64,000 bases of DNA, from positions 1-64,000 of the forward strand of contig CAWHEX010000010.1 of assembly GCA_963828625.1 (NCBI GenBank), written 5' to 3'. Of the stretch, positions 27,242-35,783 are shown piece after piece. The translations under genes and the position numbers were made by a program. The DNA comes from PALSA-894 sp963828625. Lineage in GTDB: Bacteria > Pseudomonadota > Alphaproteobacteria > Rhizobiales > Xanthobacteraceae. How positions within the stretch are numbered: position 1 is the first letter of the stretch; every line of letters begins with the position of its first letter. The notes under the pieces were generated by a model. It was not told where the DNA came from, did no database searches, and saw only the letters and a program-made list of their open reading frames with translations.

Positions 27242-29038
27242 CTAGAACGCCTCGGCGGGCAGCGCCATCATGGTGTCGGCGCCGGTCTGGATGCGCTTGA
27301 GGTGCGTCGCGCTCTCGGGCAGCACGCGCTCCATGAAGAACTTGCCGGTGACGAGCTTCGCCTTCATGCGCTCCTCGGAGCCGTTGGCGCCGGCCTTGAG
27401 CTTGTCCTGCGCGGCCTTGGCCATCTGCGCCCACATGTAGCCGAGCGCGACCAGCCCGAAGAGGTGCATGTAGTCGGTCGAGCCGGCGCCCGCGTTGTCG
27501 GGCTTCTTCGGCGCGTTCTGCACGAACCACATCGTCGCCTGCTGCAGGATGCCAAGCGCTTCGCCGAGCGGTGCGACATAGGGCTTCATCGCCTCGTCGG
27601 CGGAATGCTCCTTCACGTACTCGGAGACTTCCTTGAAGAACGCCGTCACGGCGCGGCCGCCGTCGCGGCCGAGCTTGCGGCCCACAAGGTCGAGCGCCTG
27701 GATGCCGTTCGCGCCCTCGTAGATCATCGTGATGCGGGCATCGCGCACGAACTGCTCCATGCCGTGCTCCGCGATATAGCCGTGCCCGCCGAAGATCTGC
27801 TGCGCCATCACCGAATTGGAAAGGCCGTTGTCGGTCAGCACGCCTTTCAGCACGGGGGTGAGCAGGCCCATGTGATCGTCCGCCGCCTGGCGCGCCTTCT
27901 CGTCGTCGGAGCGATGCGCGACGTCCGCCTTGAGCGCGGTCCACAGCACGAGCGCACGCGAGGCTTCGTTCAGCGCGCGGATCGTCATCAGCATGCGCCG
28001 CACGTCCGGATGCACGATGATCGGATCGGCCGGCTTGTCGGGCGCCTTGACGCCCGAGATCGAACGGCCCTGCAGTCGGTCCTTCGCGTAGATCACGGCG
28101 TTCTGGTACGCGGCCTCGGAGACCGCGAGGCCCTGCACGGCGACGCCGAGCCGCGCTTCGTTCATCATCGTGAACATCGCGTTGATGCCGCGGTTCTCCT
28201 CGCCGATCATCCAGCCGGTCGCGCCGTCATAGTTGAGCACCGCGGTCGAATTGCCGTGGATGCCCATCTTGTGTTCGATCGAGCCGCACTTCACGCCGTT
28301 GCGCTTTCCGAGCGAGCCGTCCGCGTTGACGATGAATTTCGGCACGATGAAGAGCGTCAGGCCCTTGATGCCGGCGGGCGCGCCTTCGATGCGGGCGAGC
28401 ACGAGGTGGATGATGTTCTCAGCAAGGTCATGCTCGCCGGCCGAGATGAAAATCTTCGTGCCGGTGATGCTGTAGCTGCCGTCGCCCTGCTTCACGGCCT
28501 TGGTGCGCGAGAGCCCGAGATCCGTGCCGCAATGCGGCTCGGTCAGGTTCATCGTTCCGGTCCACGCGCCGCTGGACATCTTCGGCAGATAGAACCTCTT
28601 CTGCTCCGGCGTGCCGTGATGCAGGAAGGCCGCGATCGCGCCCTGCGTCAGGCCCGGATACATCGAGAATGCGATGTTGGCGCCGCAGAGGATCTCGTTG
28701 ACCATCACGGTCAGCGTGCCGGGAAGGCCCTGCCCGCCGTACTCCGCCGGCACCGAGATGCCCATCCAGCCGCCGTCGGCGTATTGCCGGTAGGCTTCCT
28801 TGAAGCCGGTCGGCGTGGTGACGCTGCCGTCGTCGTGACGCTTGCAGCCTTCGAGATCGCCGACGCGGTTGAGCGGCTGCACGACTTCCTCGGCGAGCTT
28901 CGCGGCCTCGTCGAGAATTGCCGCGAGCGTGTCGGGCGACACATCGGAGAAGCCCGGCAGGTTGCCGTAGCGCTCCATGTGAAACACGTCGTTGAGCAGG
29001 AACTGCACGTCATCCACGGGTGCCTTGTAGGTCGGCAT
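27242..29038 (-). CDS. Acyl-CoA dehydrogenase, large form (598 aa)
   Basis: Large acyl-CoA dehydrogenase of the group with an extra C-terminal domain (about residues 470-598, PF12806-type), as in DmdC and FadE5-like proteins. The middle domain has TGTMNLTEPHCGTDLGLSRT and TGTKIFISAGEHDL. The FAD/substrate domain has HKMGIHGNSTAVLNYDGATG and GGHGYIAEHGMEQFVRDARI, then the catalytic Glu in MIYEGANGIQALDLVGRKL (about residue 440). The start MPTYKAPVDDVQFLLNDVF at 29038 is standard for the group. It is the first structural gene behind the MerR regulator at 29050-29577, 11 bp away, so it is probably cotranscribed with it. Confidence 0.92.
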   Translation of the reverse strand: MPTYKAPVDDVQFLLNDVFHMERYGNLPGFSDVSPDTLAAILDEAAKLAEEVVQPLNRVGDLEGCKRHDDGSVTTPTGFKEAYRQYADGGWMGISVPAEYGGQGLPGTLTVMVNEILCGANIAFSMYPGLTQGAIAAFLHHGTPEQKRFYLPKMSSGAWTGTMNLTEPHCGTDLGLSRTKAVKQGDGSYSITGTKIFISAGEHDLAENIIHLVLARIEGAPAGIKGLTLFIVPKFIVNADGSLGKRNGVKCGSIEHKMGIHGNSTAVLNYDGATGWMIGEENRGINAMFTMMNEARLGVAVQGLAVSEAAYQNAVIYAKDRLQGRSISGVKAPDKPADPIIVHPDVRRMLMTIRALNEASRALVLWTALKADVAHRSDDEKARQAADDHMGLLTPVLKGVLTDNGLSNSVMAQQIFGGHGYIAEHGMEQFVRDARITMIYEGANGIQALDLVGRKLGRDGGRAVTAFFKEVSEYVKEHSADEAMKPYVAPLGEALGILQQATMWFVQNAPKKPDNAGAGSTDYMHLFGLVALGYMWAQMAKAAQDKLKAGANGSEERMKAKLVTGKFFMERVLPESATHLKRIQTGADTMMALPAEAF

Positions 29039-29049
29039 GATGCGCTCCT

Positions 29050-29577
29050 CTAATCCTTCGCGGCGGACGGAAAACCGCTACCCACTTTTCCCGACGCCGC
29101 TCCCGCTCCGCGTGCGGCAAGCTTCGCCTTCATTGCGCGACTCGCACGTGACAATTCCGTGATGACGCGGTCGATGTCGGACTTCTGCCGTTCGAGCCGC
29201 GCGATGCGCTCGCCGAATTTCGTGAGCGCGACCTTGAGCTGGGTCGCCTGTCCGTCACCGAGATCGTAGAGGTCGAGCATCTCGCGCACTTCCTCGAGCG
29301 AGAAGCCGACCTGCTTGCCGGCGAGCACGTAGGCGAGCCGCGCGCGGTCGCGGCGGCTGTACAGCCGCTGCTCGCCGCGCCGTGCGGGATCGAGCAGCTT
29401 CTTCTCTTCGTAGAAGCGCAGCGTGCGCGCCGAGATGCCGAACTCTTTGGCGAGATCGCGGATCGTGAAGGTGTCGCGGTCGGCCGGCGAGCCCGCCTCG
29501 AACCCAGCGGCGAGCTCGGAGAGAAGCCGGATGCCCGAATCAGCAGCCTCGAATTCGGTCACGCGCGCAGGCTCCAT
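29050..29577 (-). CDS. MerR-family regulator, LiuR-like
   Basis: 175-residue MerR-type regulator. Winged-helix region FTIRDLAKEFGISARTLRFY (about 37-56), then EEKKLLDPARRGEQRLYSRR and VGFSLEEVREMLDLYDL, followed by a coiled-coil dimerisation helix (about 110-150). It lacks metal-binding Cys, so it senses a small molecule, perhaps an acyl-CoA. The C-terminal tail SGKVGSGFPSAAKD is encoded by a dispersed repeat (29064-29101) and is probably a late addition. Its own upstream region carries a LiuR-type operator at 29608, and it is followed by the acyl-CoA dehydrogenase, so autoregulation plus control of the acyl-CoA cluster is inferred. Confidence 0.85.
   Translation of the reverse strand: MEPARVTEFEAADSGIRLLSELAAGFEAGSPADRDTFTIRDLAKEFGISARTLRFYEEKKLLDPARRGEQRLYSRRDRARLAYVLAGKQVGFSLEEVREMLDLYDLGDGQATQLKVALTKFGERIARLERQKSDIDRVITELSRASRAMKAKLAARGAGAASGKVGSGFPSAAKD
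29064..29101 (-). repeat. Dispersed 3'-end repeat, copy 2 (inside merR tail)
   Basis: 38 bp that I align by eye to the 54546-54583 stretch with 30 identical positions (CGGACGGAAAA, CGCT, CACTTTT, CGCT blocks). On the minus strand it supplies the last codons of the MerR gene as SGKVGSGFPS. Confidence 0.7.
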
Positions 29578-29607
29578 CGGCTTGGATGGCGGTTTTCATA
29601 CATCCAG

Positions 29608-29623
29608 TTGACGTAAACGTAAA
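29608..29623. promoter_or_regulatory. LiuR-like operator
   Basis: TTGACGTAAACGTAAA, whose complement TTTACGTTTACGTCAA matches the published LiuR (MerR-family) binding consensus as I remember it. It is an imperfect palindrome (6 of 8 pairs), 31 bp upstream of the MerR start at 29577. ACGTAAA recurs once more at 29630-29636. It lies downstream of the second MerR gene, so it most likely controls the 29050-29577 regulator and the acyl-CoA operon behind it. Confidence 0.65.
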
Positions 29624-29690
29624 GATGAGACGTAAAAAAATTGTGCGCCGGAAGCCGTGGGCCGCCGGCGCACAATCAATCGATTTGGAC

Positions 29691-30158
29691 CTAGCCGGTG
29701 CGGCGATCAGCGCCCGCGGACTTGGCGGCAAGCGAATCATAGATCCGGGAAAGCTCGCTAAGGCCTTCCTCAATCTCGGCTTTCTGGCGCTTGAGCAGCG
29801 TGATCTGCTCAAGGCACTTCTCGCGGCTGAGCGTCAGCGCCTCGTGGTCGGCATCGCCTTCCTCGACCGCAATCATCTGGCGAATTTCGCCGAGCGTGAA
29901 GCCGAGCTTCTTGCCCTTCAGAATCAGCGCGAGCCGCGTCCGATCTCCCTGCGAATACAGTCGGTTAAGACCATCACGCTGGGGCGAGATCAGCCCCTTG
30001 TTCTCGTAGAAGCGCAGCGCGCGCAGCGTCACCCCGAACTCGCGCGACAGCTCCCCGATCGTAAACGCCGACTTGCCGCTTGACGTATGCGCATCCCCCG
30101 AGCGCTCCGCTGCCCACACGTGGGCCACAGAGCCCTCCATGTCACTAGAATCGTTCAT
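29691..30158 (-). CDS. MerR-family regulator (second, paralogous)
   Basis: 155-residue MerR-type protein. The DNA-binding part is FTIGELSREFGVTLRALRFY (about 32-51), ENKGLISPQRDGLNRLYSQG and LGFTLGEIRQMIAVEEG, then a dimerisation helix (LEQITLLKRQKAEIEEGLSE). It is clearly paralogous to the MerR 113 bp downstream (same FxxREF-x-RxLRFYE layout and helix length), and likewise has no metal-ligand cysteines. The start MNDSSDMEGS at 30158 follows GGTAAGGCTGAAAAAAA. The two regulators in tandem before an acyl-CoA cluster suggest a duplicated regulator with separated inputs; direct targets unknown. Confidence 0.82.
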   Translation of the reverse strand: MNDSSDMEGSVAHVWAAERSGDAHTSSGKSAFTIGELSREFGVTLRALRFYENKGLISPQRDGLNRLYSQGDRTRLALILKGKKLGFTLGEIRQMIAVEEGDADHEALTLSREKCLEQITLLKRQKAEIEEGLSELSRIYDSLAAKSAGADRRTG

Positions 30159-30411
30159 TTTTTTCAGCCTTACCAGAATTGCAGAGTGACCCCGTACAAC
30201 GGGTGGTTAATCCGGACATAAGCCCTGTTCCGTCCAAAAGCGAGCCAATTGACGTTAGAAGAGGCTACTTAACGGTAATCTGATGTGAACAAGGCCCAGA
30301 GCGGGCCATTTGTCGCAAAATACAACTGAAAAGCGCGCTAACTTGTTCCCGTGTTTCGTCGATTCTCCGGGGACCTGAGGGGCCCCGCCATCCCGGCCGA
30401 ATGCCGGAAGG

Positions 30412-30428
30412 TTAACGCCTTATTTACC
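30412..30428. promoter_or_regulatory. CtrA-like site upstream of the podJ-like gene
   Basis: The 30159-30551 gap has no gene. TTAA-CGCCTTA-TTTACC at 30412-30428 differs by one base from the CtrA consensus TTAA-N7-TTAA. Two more TTAACG half-sites occur at 30449 and 30485. TTGACG at 30248 is a possible -35 for a distal promoter. CtrA sites before polarity genes are known in Caulobacter; this one is an inference from the motif. Confidence 0.4.
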
Positions 30429-30551
30429 ATAACGGGGAAAAGTCGCGCTTAACGACGCACGACGTTCGCGCCGTGAACCTGCCCTTAACGAACGTCGGTT
30501 CTGACGGGGGGACGTTAGCTCTCCGACCGTCCAAAGGCTGCGGATCGAGCA

Positions 30552-33500
30552 ATGACTTCAGGCGAACCTTGGAACGAACGCGGTCTTAGCCCCGAACTTT
30601 ACCAGGCAGCGCGCGAAGCTGCGCGACGCGCCGGAATGTCTGTCGACGAATGGTTGAAAGCCACGTTCGGCGATCTTCCGCCCCAGGCAAATGAAAAGCC
30701 GCGCGGGACATTGAGCGGCCGGCTCGGCGAGCTCTCCCAGCGGTTCGACCGTTCGTTCGGCGACGAACACATGACAGACGCCGTCATCCCGCCGGTGCGC
30801 AGCGGCCGCCTCGCCGACACGGTCGCCAAGCTCAATGCACGGCTCGAACAGCTGACGTCCGGCCGCCCGAGCGAGAAAACAACGTCCGCGCCCGCCGAAG
30901 AAGCGCCGCGCGCCGAAGCTGCACCGGCTGCCCCCGCCCCGGAGAAAGTCGACTTCGGCATCGACGCGGCTGTGGCCGAGATCGAAGAGCGCCAGCGCGC
31001 GATCGAAGCAGCGGCGCCACCGCCGCCGCCCGCCGAAACGAAGAAATCATCGTCGAAGCGCGCCGCCGCGCCGACAGCGCCTGCCGCGACGACGACCGCG
31101 GCGGCCGCACCGGTTGCGACAACCGCTGCTCCGGCAACTCCTGCTGCACCCGTGGCGTCTGCCGCTACGGGAGCGCCCGGCGACATCACGAACCTCGAAC
31201 GTCAGTTGCAAGACATCACGGTGCAGCTCGAGACGCTGAAGCGTCCGTCCGCACTCGAAAGCGCGGTCGCGGCGATGCGCAGCGACCTTTCCAGGATTTC
31301 GCACGAGATCAGCGATGCGCTGCCACGCCGCGCGCTCGAAACGCTGCAAGATCAGATCAGCGCGCTGACCGAGCGCGTCGAGCGCGGTCTTGGCCGCGGC
31401 GGCGATCCGGACGTGCTCGAACGCATCGAGCAGGATCTCCGGCACGTACATGCGGCGCTCAATGCGATGACGCCCGCCGAGAGCCTCGGCGACTTCAACG
31501 AGCGCATCGCGGAACTGTCGCAGAAGATGGACGGCCTCTCGGGCGGCGCGCCGGACACCGAAACGCTGCGCTATCTCGAAGCAGCAATCATCGAATTGCG
31601 CGAACTCTCGGCGGGTGTAGCATCCGCCGAGGGAGTCGCCTCATTGGCTGGCGACGTGCAGGCGCTGAGTGCACGCATCGACATGATCGCGGAACGCACG
31701 AGCACTGGTGGTCTCAATTTGCTCGCGGGTCGCGTCGAGGAATTGATCGACGCACTCGACACCCGCATCGCCGGGATGGGAACGCTGACGCAGCATCTGC
31801 ATGCTGCGCCGACACACGATCTGCATGCTGCGCCGACGCAGGAGCTGCACGCGCCGGCACAGTCGTCCAACGACAATCCGGCCCGGCCTGCGCCCGCTAC
31901 GTATGACTTCGGCGCACTCGACCACCTGGAACGGCAGATCGGCGCGATCCTGGAGCGCGTGGAAGCGGCCGGCGATCGCCTCGGCGATATCGGCTCGATC
32001 GAGCGCGGCATCCAGAAACTGGCAGCGCAGATGCAAGAGGCGCGCGACCAGGCCCCGCCCGAGAATGTGACCGCGCTCAAGCGCGACATCGAATCGCTCC
32101 ACGTCAATCACGTGGAGAGCGATCACCGCACGCAGGAAACGCTCGAAGCCGTGCACGACACGCTGGAGCGGCTGGTCGATCGCCTCTCGGCGGTCGAGAC
32201 CGGCGCGACGCCCGCGCGCCACGAACCGGTCGAGAGCACGGCGCAGTCGATACAGCGCGCCGCCGCGGCCTTCACGCCGCCGGTCCAGCGCGTCGAGCGG
32301 ACGCCGATCGATCCGAGCCTTCCGGCCGACACGCCGATCGAGCCCGGCAGCGCCGGCCGTGCGCTGTCGCCCGCCGAGCGCATCGCGGAGTCGGAGGCGG
32401 TGCTTCCGCCGATGAAGCGCGAGGGCGCGCCCGAAGTTACCGGCAAGGCGAACTTCATCGCAGCCGCACGGCGCGCCGCGCAGGCCGCCGCCAATGAAGG
32501 CTCCACGATCGAAGGCCCGCGCAGCGACGAAACGAAAAACGAAGAGACGCCGACCAGCCTGATCGGCCGCTTCCTGGCGAACCGCCGCCGCGCGCTGATG
32601 GTGGGCGTCAGCGCGTTGCTGGTGCTCTACGGCACAATGCAGGTCGCCAACATATTCGGCTCGAACGGCCCGAGCCTGCCGTTCTGGAACCCGAGCCAGA
32701 CCAAGCTGCCCGACGGGCCCAAGGTCGCGACGGCTACTCCGACGACCACCCCGGCGACCACGACCATGCCGGAAACCGCTGCCGCGCTGACCGCGCCGAC
32801 GCCGACCGCGACGCTGATCACGCCGGCGCCCACGAAGGCGCCGACCAAGGCGGCGGCCGAAAGCGCGACCACAGCCTCGACGACGCCTGCGACCACTCCG
32901 GCGACCTCGACCAAGTCCGCCCCCGCTCCGATGGCCCCGGCCACGCCGCCCGCCGACATCACCGGCTCGGTGAAGCAGCCGCCGGCGGCGATCGCCACCA
33001 CTGAGCCTGCGACGACATCGCCTTCCGTCCCGACGCAGGACCTCGCCGAAAAGATTCCGGCCGGCATCAGCGCCGCGCTGCGCACCGCCGCGGCCGCCGG
33101 CAATCCCGACGCCGAATTCGAGATCGGCTCCCGCCTGTCCGAAGGACGCGGCGTTCCGGCAAACCTTGAACTCGCGGTCGAATGGTTCGAGCGCGCCGCG
33201 AAGCAGGGGCTCGCGCCCGCGATGTATCGCCTTGGCAGCTATTACGAGAAGGGCCAGGGCGTGAAGAAGGACCTCAACAAGGCGCGCCAGCTCTATCTGC
33301 AGGCCGCCGACAGGGGCAACGCCAAGGCGGTGCACAATCTCGCGGTGCTCTATGCCGAAGGGATCGACGGCAAGCCGGACTATCCCACAGCCTCGCAGTG
33401 GTTCCGCAAGGCCGCCGATCGCGGCGTCGCGGACAGCCAGTACAATCTCGGCATCCTTTATGCCCGCGGCATCGGCGTCGATCAGAACCTCGCCGAGTCC

Positions 33501-33761
33501 TACAAGTGGTTCGCGCTCGCCGCGCAGCAGGGCGACCAGGATGCCGCCAAGAAGCGTGACGACGTGGCCGGCCGGCTCGACCAGCAGTCGCTCGTCGCGG
33601 CGCGCCTCGCGGTCCAGACCTGGGCGTCCGATCCGCCCCCGGAAGATGCGATGAACGTCAAGGCGCCTCCCGGCGGCTGGGATCGCGCAACCGCGGCGGC
33701 GCCCGCCAAGCCCGGCGCCAAGCCGAGTGCGACCGCTCGCCGCAAGCCGACTTCGATCTAG
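30552..33761 (+). CDS. PodJ-like polarity protein with SEL1 repeats
   Basis: 1069-residue polar-localisation protein of the PodJ type. The N-terminal region (MTSGEPWNERGLSPELYQAA, ARRAGMSVDEWLKATFG) matches the conserved head. Next come long coiled-coil and Pro/Ala-rich linkers (about 60-680), a single transmembrane helix (RALMVGVSALLVLYGTMQVA, about 682-705), a Thr/Ala/Pro-rich periplasmic stretch (715-835) and C-terminal SEL1/TPR-like repeats from about 845. The SEL1 repeats include EIGSRLSEGRGVPANLELAV, YRLGSYYEKGQGVKKDLNKA and NLGILYARGIGVDQNLAESY. Such proteins recruit factors to one pole in dividing alphaproteobacteria. No close partner gene is in the window. Confidence 0.87.
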   Translation: MTSGEPWNERGLSPELYQAAREAARRAGMSVDEWLKATFGDLPPQANEKPRGTLSGRLGELSQRFDRSFGDEHMTDAVIPPVRSGRLADTVAKLNARLEQLTSGRPSEKTTSAPAEEAPRAEAAPAAPAPEKVDFGIDAAVAEIEERQRAIEAAAPPPPPAETKKSSSKRAAAPTAPAATTTAAAAPVATTAAPATPAAPVASAATGAPGDITNLERQLQDITVQLETLKRPSALESAVAAMRSDLSRISHEISDALPRRALETLQDQISALTERVERGLGRGGDPDVLERIEQDLRHVHAALNAMTPAESLGDFNERIAELSQKMDGLSGGAPDTETLRYLEAAIIELRELSAGVASAEGVASLAGDVQALSARIDMIAERTSTGGLNLLAGRVEELIDALDTRIAGMGTLTQHLHAAPTHDLHAAPTQELHAPAQSSNDNPARPAPATYDFGALDHLERQIGAILERVEAAGDRLGDIGSIERGIQKLAAQMQEARDQAPPENVTALKRDIESLHVNHVESDHRTQETLEAVHDTLERLVDRLSAVETGATPARHEPVESTAQSIQRAAAAFTPPVQRVERTPIDPSLPADTPIEPGSAGRALSPAERIAESEAVLPPMKREGAPEVTGKANFIAAARRAAQAAANEGSTIEGPRSDETKNEETPTSLIGRFLANRRRALMVGVSALLVLYGTMQVANIFGSNGPSLPFWNPSQTKLPDGPKVATATPTTTPATTTMPETAAALTAPTPTATLITPAPTKAPTKAAAESATTASTTPATTPATSTKSAPAPMAPATPPADITGSVKQPPAAIATTEPATTSPSVPTQDLAEKIPAGISAALRTAAAAGNPDAEFEIGSRLSEGRGVPANLELAVEWFERAAKQGLAPAMYRLGSYYEKGQGVKKDLNKARQLYLQAADRGNAKAVHNLAVLYAEGIDGKPDYPTASQWFRKAADRGVADSQYNLGILYARGIGVDQNLAESYKWFALAAQQGDQDAAKKRDDVAGRLDQQSLVAARLAVQTWASDPPPEDAMNVKAPPGGWDRATAAAPAKPGAKPSATARRKPTSI
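31800..31847 (+). repeat. 24-bp tandem repeat inside the podJ-like gene
   Basis: CATGCTGCGCCGACACACGA (31800 onward) and CATGCTGCGCCGACGCAGGA (31824 onward) are two 24-bp units in tandem, encoding the octapeptides HAAPTHDL and HAAPTQEL near residue 418. It is a local duplication in the coiled-coil linker and keeps the frame. Confidence 0.75.
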
Positions 33762-33763
33762 GC

Positions 33764-33786
33764 GGGGCCCGCGCTCGCGCGGCCCC
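33764..33786 (+). terminator. Hairpin after the podJ-like gene
   Basis: GGGGCC (33764-33769) pairs with GGCCCC (33781-33786), extended inside by GCG/CGC around CTCG. It starts right after the stop TAG (33759-33761). Only ATTC follows, without a T-run, so its strength as a terminator is uncertain. Confidence 0.45.
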
Positions 33787-33982
33787 ATTCATGGCGACAA
33801 TGCGACCGACCGCGGGCGGCCTTCACCATAAGGCCGTTCGTGATCGCGTCATTCACAGAACCTTCATGCGCGCTGGCCGTATCTTTCTGCGCGACCACGG
33901 AAGAATCTGATTAAGCTAGTGTTCTCCTCCGCATGGTCGCCAACCCGAGGGGCGGCATCCTCGCATCGGCGGATCCTGTTTC

Positions 33983-34909
33983 GTGCAAATCTATCTTCCG
34001 GTCGCCGAACTGCCCGTCAACGTGCTGCTCGTCCTGTTCATGGGGCTCGCGGTCGGATTCATCTCGGGCATGTTCGGGGTCGGCGGCGGCTTCCTGATGA
34101 CGCCGCTTCTGATCTTCATCGGCATCGCGCCGGCCGTCGCGGTCGCGAGCGTCGCGAGCCATGTCGCGGCATCCTCGTTCTCCGGCGCGATCAATTACTG
34201 GCGGCGGCGCGCACTTGATCCAGCGCTCGCGCTGATGCTGATCGTCGCGGGCCTGATAGGCACGACCGCGGGCGTCATGCTGTTCACGCTGCTGCGCCGG
34301 CTCGGCCAGCTCGACCTCACCATCGCGGTCTCGTACCTGCTGCTGCTCGGCATCGTCGGCGGCATGATGGTGACCGAGAGCGTGCGCGCGATCCTGCGCG
34401 CGCGCGGCGGACGCCCGGCTGAAATCCGCCGTCCCGGCAGCCACCTGTGGATCCACGGCCTGCCGCTGAAGATGCGCTTCAAGGTGTCGAAGATCTACGT
34501 GTCGGTGATCCCGATCTGGGTGATCGGCTTCGTGATCGGCTTCATCGGCGCCGTGATGGGCATCGGCGGCGGCTTCATGCTGGTGCCGGCGCTGATCTAC
34601 CTGATCCGCGTGCCGACCGGCGTCGTGATCGGCACCTCGATGGTGCTCACGCTGGTGACCATGTCGTACGCAACGCTCATCCACGCGGTCACCAACCATC
34701 TGGTCGATGCGCTGCTCGCGCTGATCCTGATGATCGGCGGCGTGATCGGCGCGCAGTTCGGCGCGCGCACCGGGCAGAAATTCAGCGGCGAGCAGTTGCG
34801 GCTGCTGCTCGGCATCCTCGTGCTCGCGGTCGGGCTGCGCTTTGCCTACGACCTCATCGTGCAGCCGACGGACCTCTACACCGTGCGCTCCGTGGAGGAG
34901 CAGTCATGA
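33983..34909 (+). CDS. TauE/SafE-family sulfite/sulfoacetate exporter-like permease
   Basis: 308-residue TSUP permease with eight or so helices and two internal repeats. GMFGVGGGFLMTPLLIFIGI (about 29-48) and GAVMGIGGGFMLVPALIYLI (about 190-209) are the paired GxGGG signatures. The family moves organosulfur or small anions such as sulfite, taurine or sulfoacetate across the inner membrane. GTG start at 33983 (MQIYLPVAELPVNVLLVLFM); no better ATG. It overlaps the next gene by ATGA. Pairing with a TIGR02186 protein is a conserved alphaproteobacterial arrangement. Confidence 0.85.
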   Translation: MQIYLPVAELPVNVLLVLFMGLAVGFISGMFGVGGGFLMTPLLIFIGIAPAVAVASVASHVAASSFSGAINYWRRRALDPALALMLIVAGLIGTTAGVMLFTLLRRLGQLDLTIAVSYLLLLGIVGGMMVTESVRAILRARGGRPAEIRRPGSHLWIHGLPLKMRFKVSKIYVSVIPIWVIGFVIGFIGAVMGIGGGFMLVPALIYLIRVPTGVVIGTSMVLTLVTMSYATLIHAVTNHLVDALLALILMIGGVIGAQFGARTGQKFSGEQLRLLLGILVLAVGLRFAYDLIVQPTDLYTVRSVEEQS

Positions 34910-35685
34910 GCGCGGCGTTCCGCATCGCGCTTGCGGCGGTCGCGGCCTGCGCGCTTGCCTCGCCGGCCGCTGCGGAACGGCTGGTGACGACGCTCTCCAC
35001 CTCGCGCGTGCTGATCGCATCGAATTTCACCGGCGCCGACGTGGTGCTGTTCGGCTCAGTCGAGCGCGACGCGCAGACCGTGGCGCGGCGCGGCGGCTAC
35101 GACATCGTCGTGACGGTGACGGGCCCGCGCGAAACCGTAGTCACGTTCCGCAAGGCGCGCATCGCCGGCATCTGGGTCAACGCGGATTCGCGCACCTTCA
35201 TCAAGGCGCCGTCGTACCTCACGGTGCTGTCGAACCGCGTGATCAATGACATCGCGGACATCAACACGCTGCGCCGCACGCAGGTCGGCCTCGCGCGATT
35301 CCTGCTGCCGCAGGAAATCTCCGGCGACATCGCGGATTCGGCGCGCGACGACCCGTTCCGGCAGGCGTTCCTGCGCCTGAAAGTCGAGAAGCAGCTTTAT
35401 CGCGAACTGCAGAACGGCGTGACGTTCCTCACGCCCGCGCTCTATCGCGCGGCGATCCCGATTCCTGACAATACGCCGACCGGCGTCTACGAGATCGACG
35501 TCAAGCTGTTCGCCGACGGTGCGCTGCTCGCGCGCACGCAGACCGCGCTCGAAGTCGTCAAGGTCGGGTTCGAGCAGGTGGTCGCGAATGCGGCGCGCGA
35601 CAACGGCTTTGCCTACGGCATCGCGACCGCCATGATGGCGCTGCTCACCGGCTGGCTTGCGAGCGTGGTGTTCCGGAAGGACTAG
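34906..35685 (+). CDS. TIGR02186 / Alph_Pro_TM family transmembrane protein
   Basis: 259-residue protein. A signal peptide (MSAAFRIALAAVAACALASP) is followed by an exported domain with ERLVTTLSTSRVLIASNFTG, GYDIVVTVTGPRETVVTFRK and LPQEISGDIADSARDDPFRQ, then a C-terminal membrane anchor (AYGIATAMMALLTGWLASVV). This matches the Alph_Pro_TM family, found next to TauE/SafE permeases. Function unproven; an accessory role for the permease is an inference from the conserved pairing. ATG 34906 overlaps the permease stop (ATGA). Confidence 0.82.
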   Translation: MSAAFRIALAAVAACALASPAAAERLVTTLSTSRVLIASNFTGADVVLFGSVERDAQTVARRGGYDIVVTVTGPRETVVTFRKARIAGIWVNADSRTFIKAPSYLTVLSNRVINDIADINTLRRTQVGLARFLLPQEISGDIADSARDDPFRQAFLRLKVEKQLYRELQNGVTFLTPALYRAAIPIPDNTPTGVYEIDVKLFADGALLARTQTALEVVKVGFEQVVANAARDNGFAYGIATAMMALLTGWLASVVFRKD

Positions 35686-35696
35686 TTCTCAAATCC

Positions 35697-35770
35697 GCTC
35701 GTCCCCGCGAAAGCGGGGACCCAGCGCCAAGAGAAAAAAGAACTGGATGCCCGCTTTCGCGGGCATGAGC
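35697..35770. repeat. REP-like palindrome unit (GTCCCCGC-GAAA type)
   Basis: Two hairpins facing each other: GTCCCCGC-GAAA-GCGGGGAC (35701-35720) and TGCCCGC-TTTC-GCGGGCA (35748-35765), joined by CCAG...CTGG and bounded by GCTC...GAGC. This is a variant of the common proteobacterial pair GTCATTCCCGCGAAAGCGGG ... . It lies in the gap between convergent genes. A second class of nested repeat is at 44597-44684. Confidence 0.8.
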
Positions 35771-35783
35771 GAAGCTCGGGGCG

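Noticed and set aside
31800..31847. Possible CRISPR or minisatellite
   Set aside because: Only two 24-bp units, in frame inside the PodJ-like gene, with no spacers; it is a local duplication. I saw no CRISPR array anywhere in the window.
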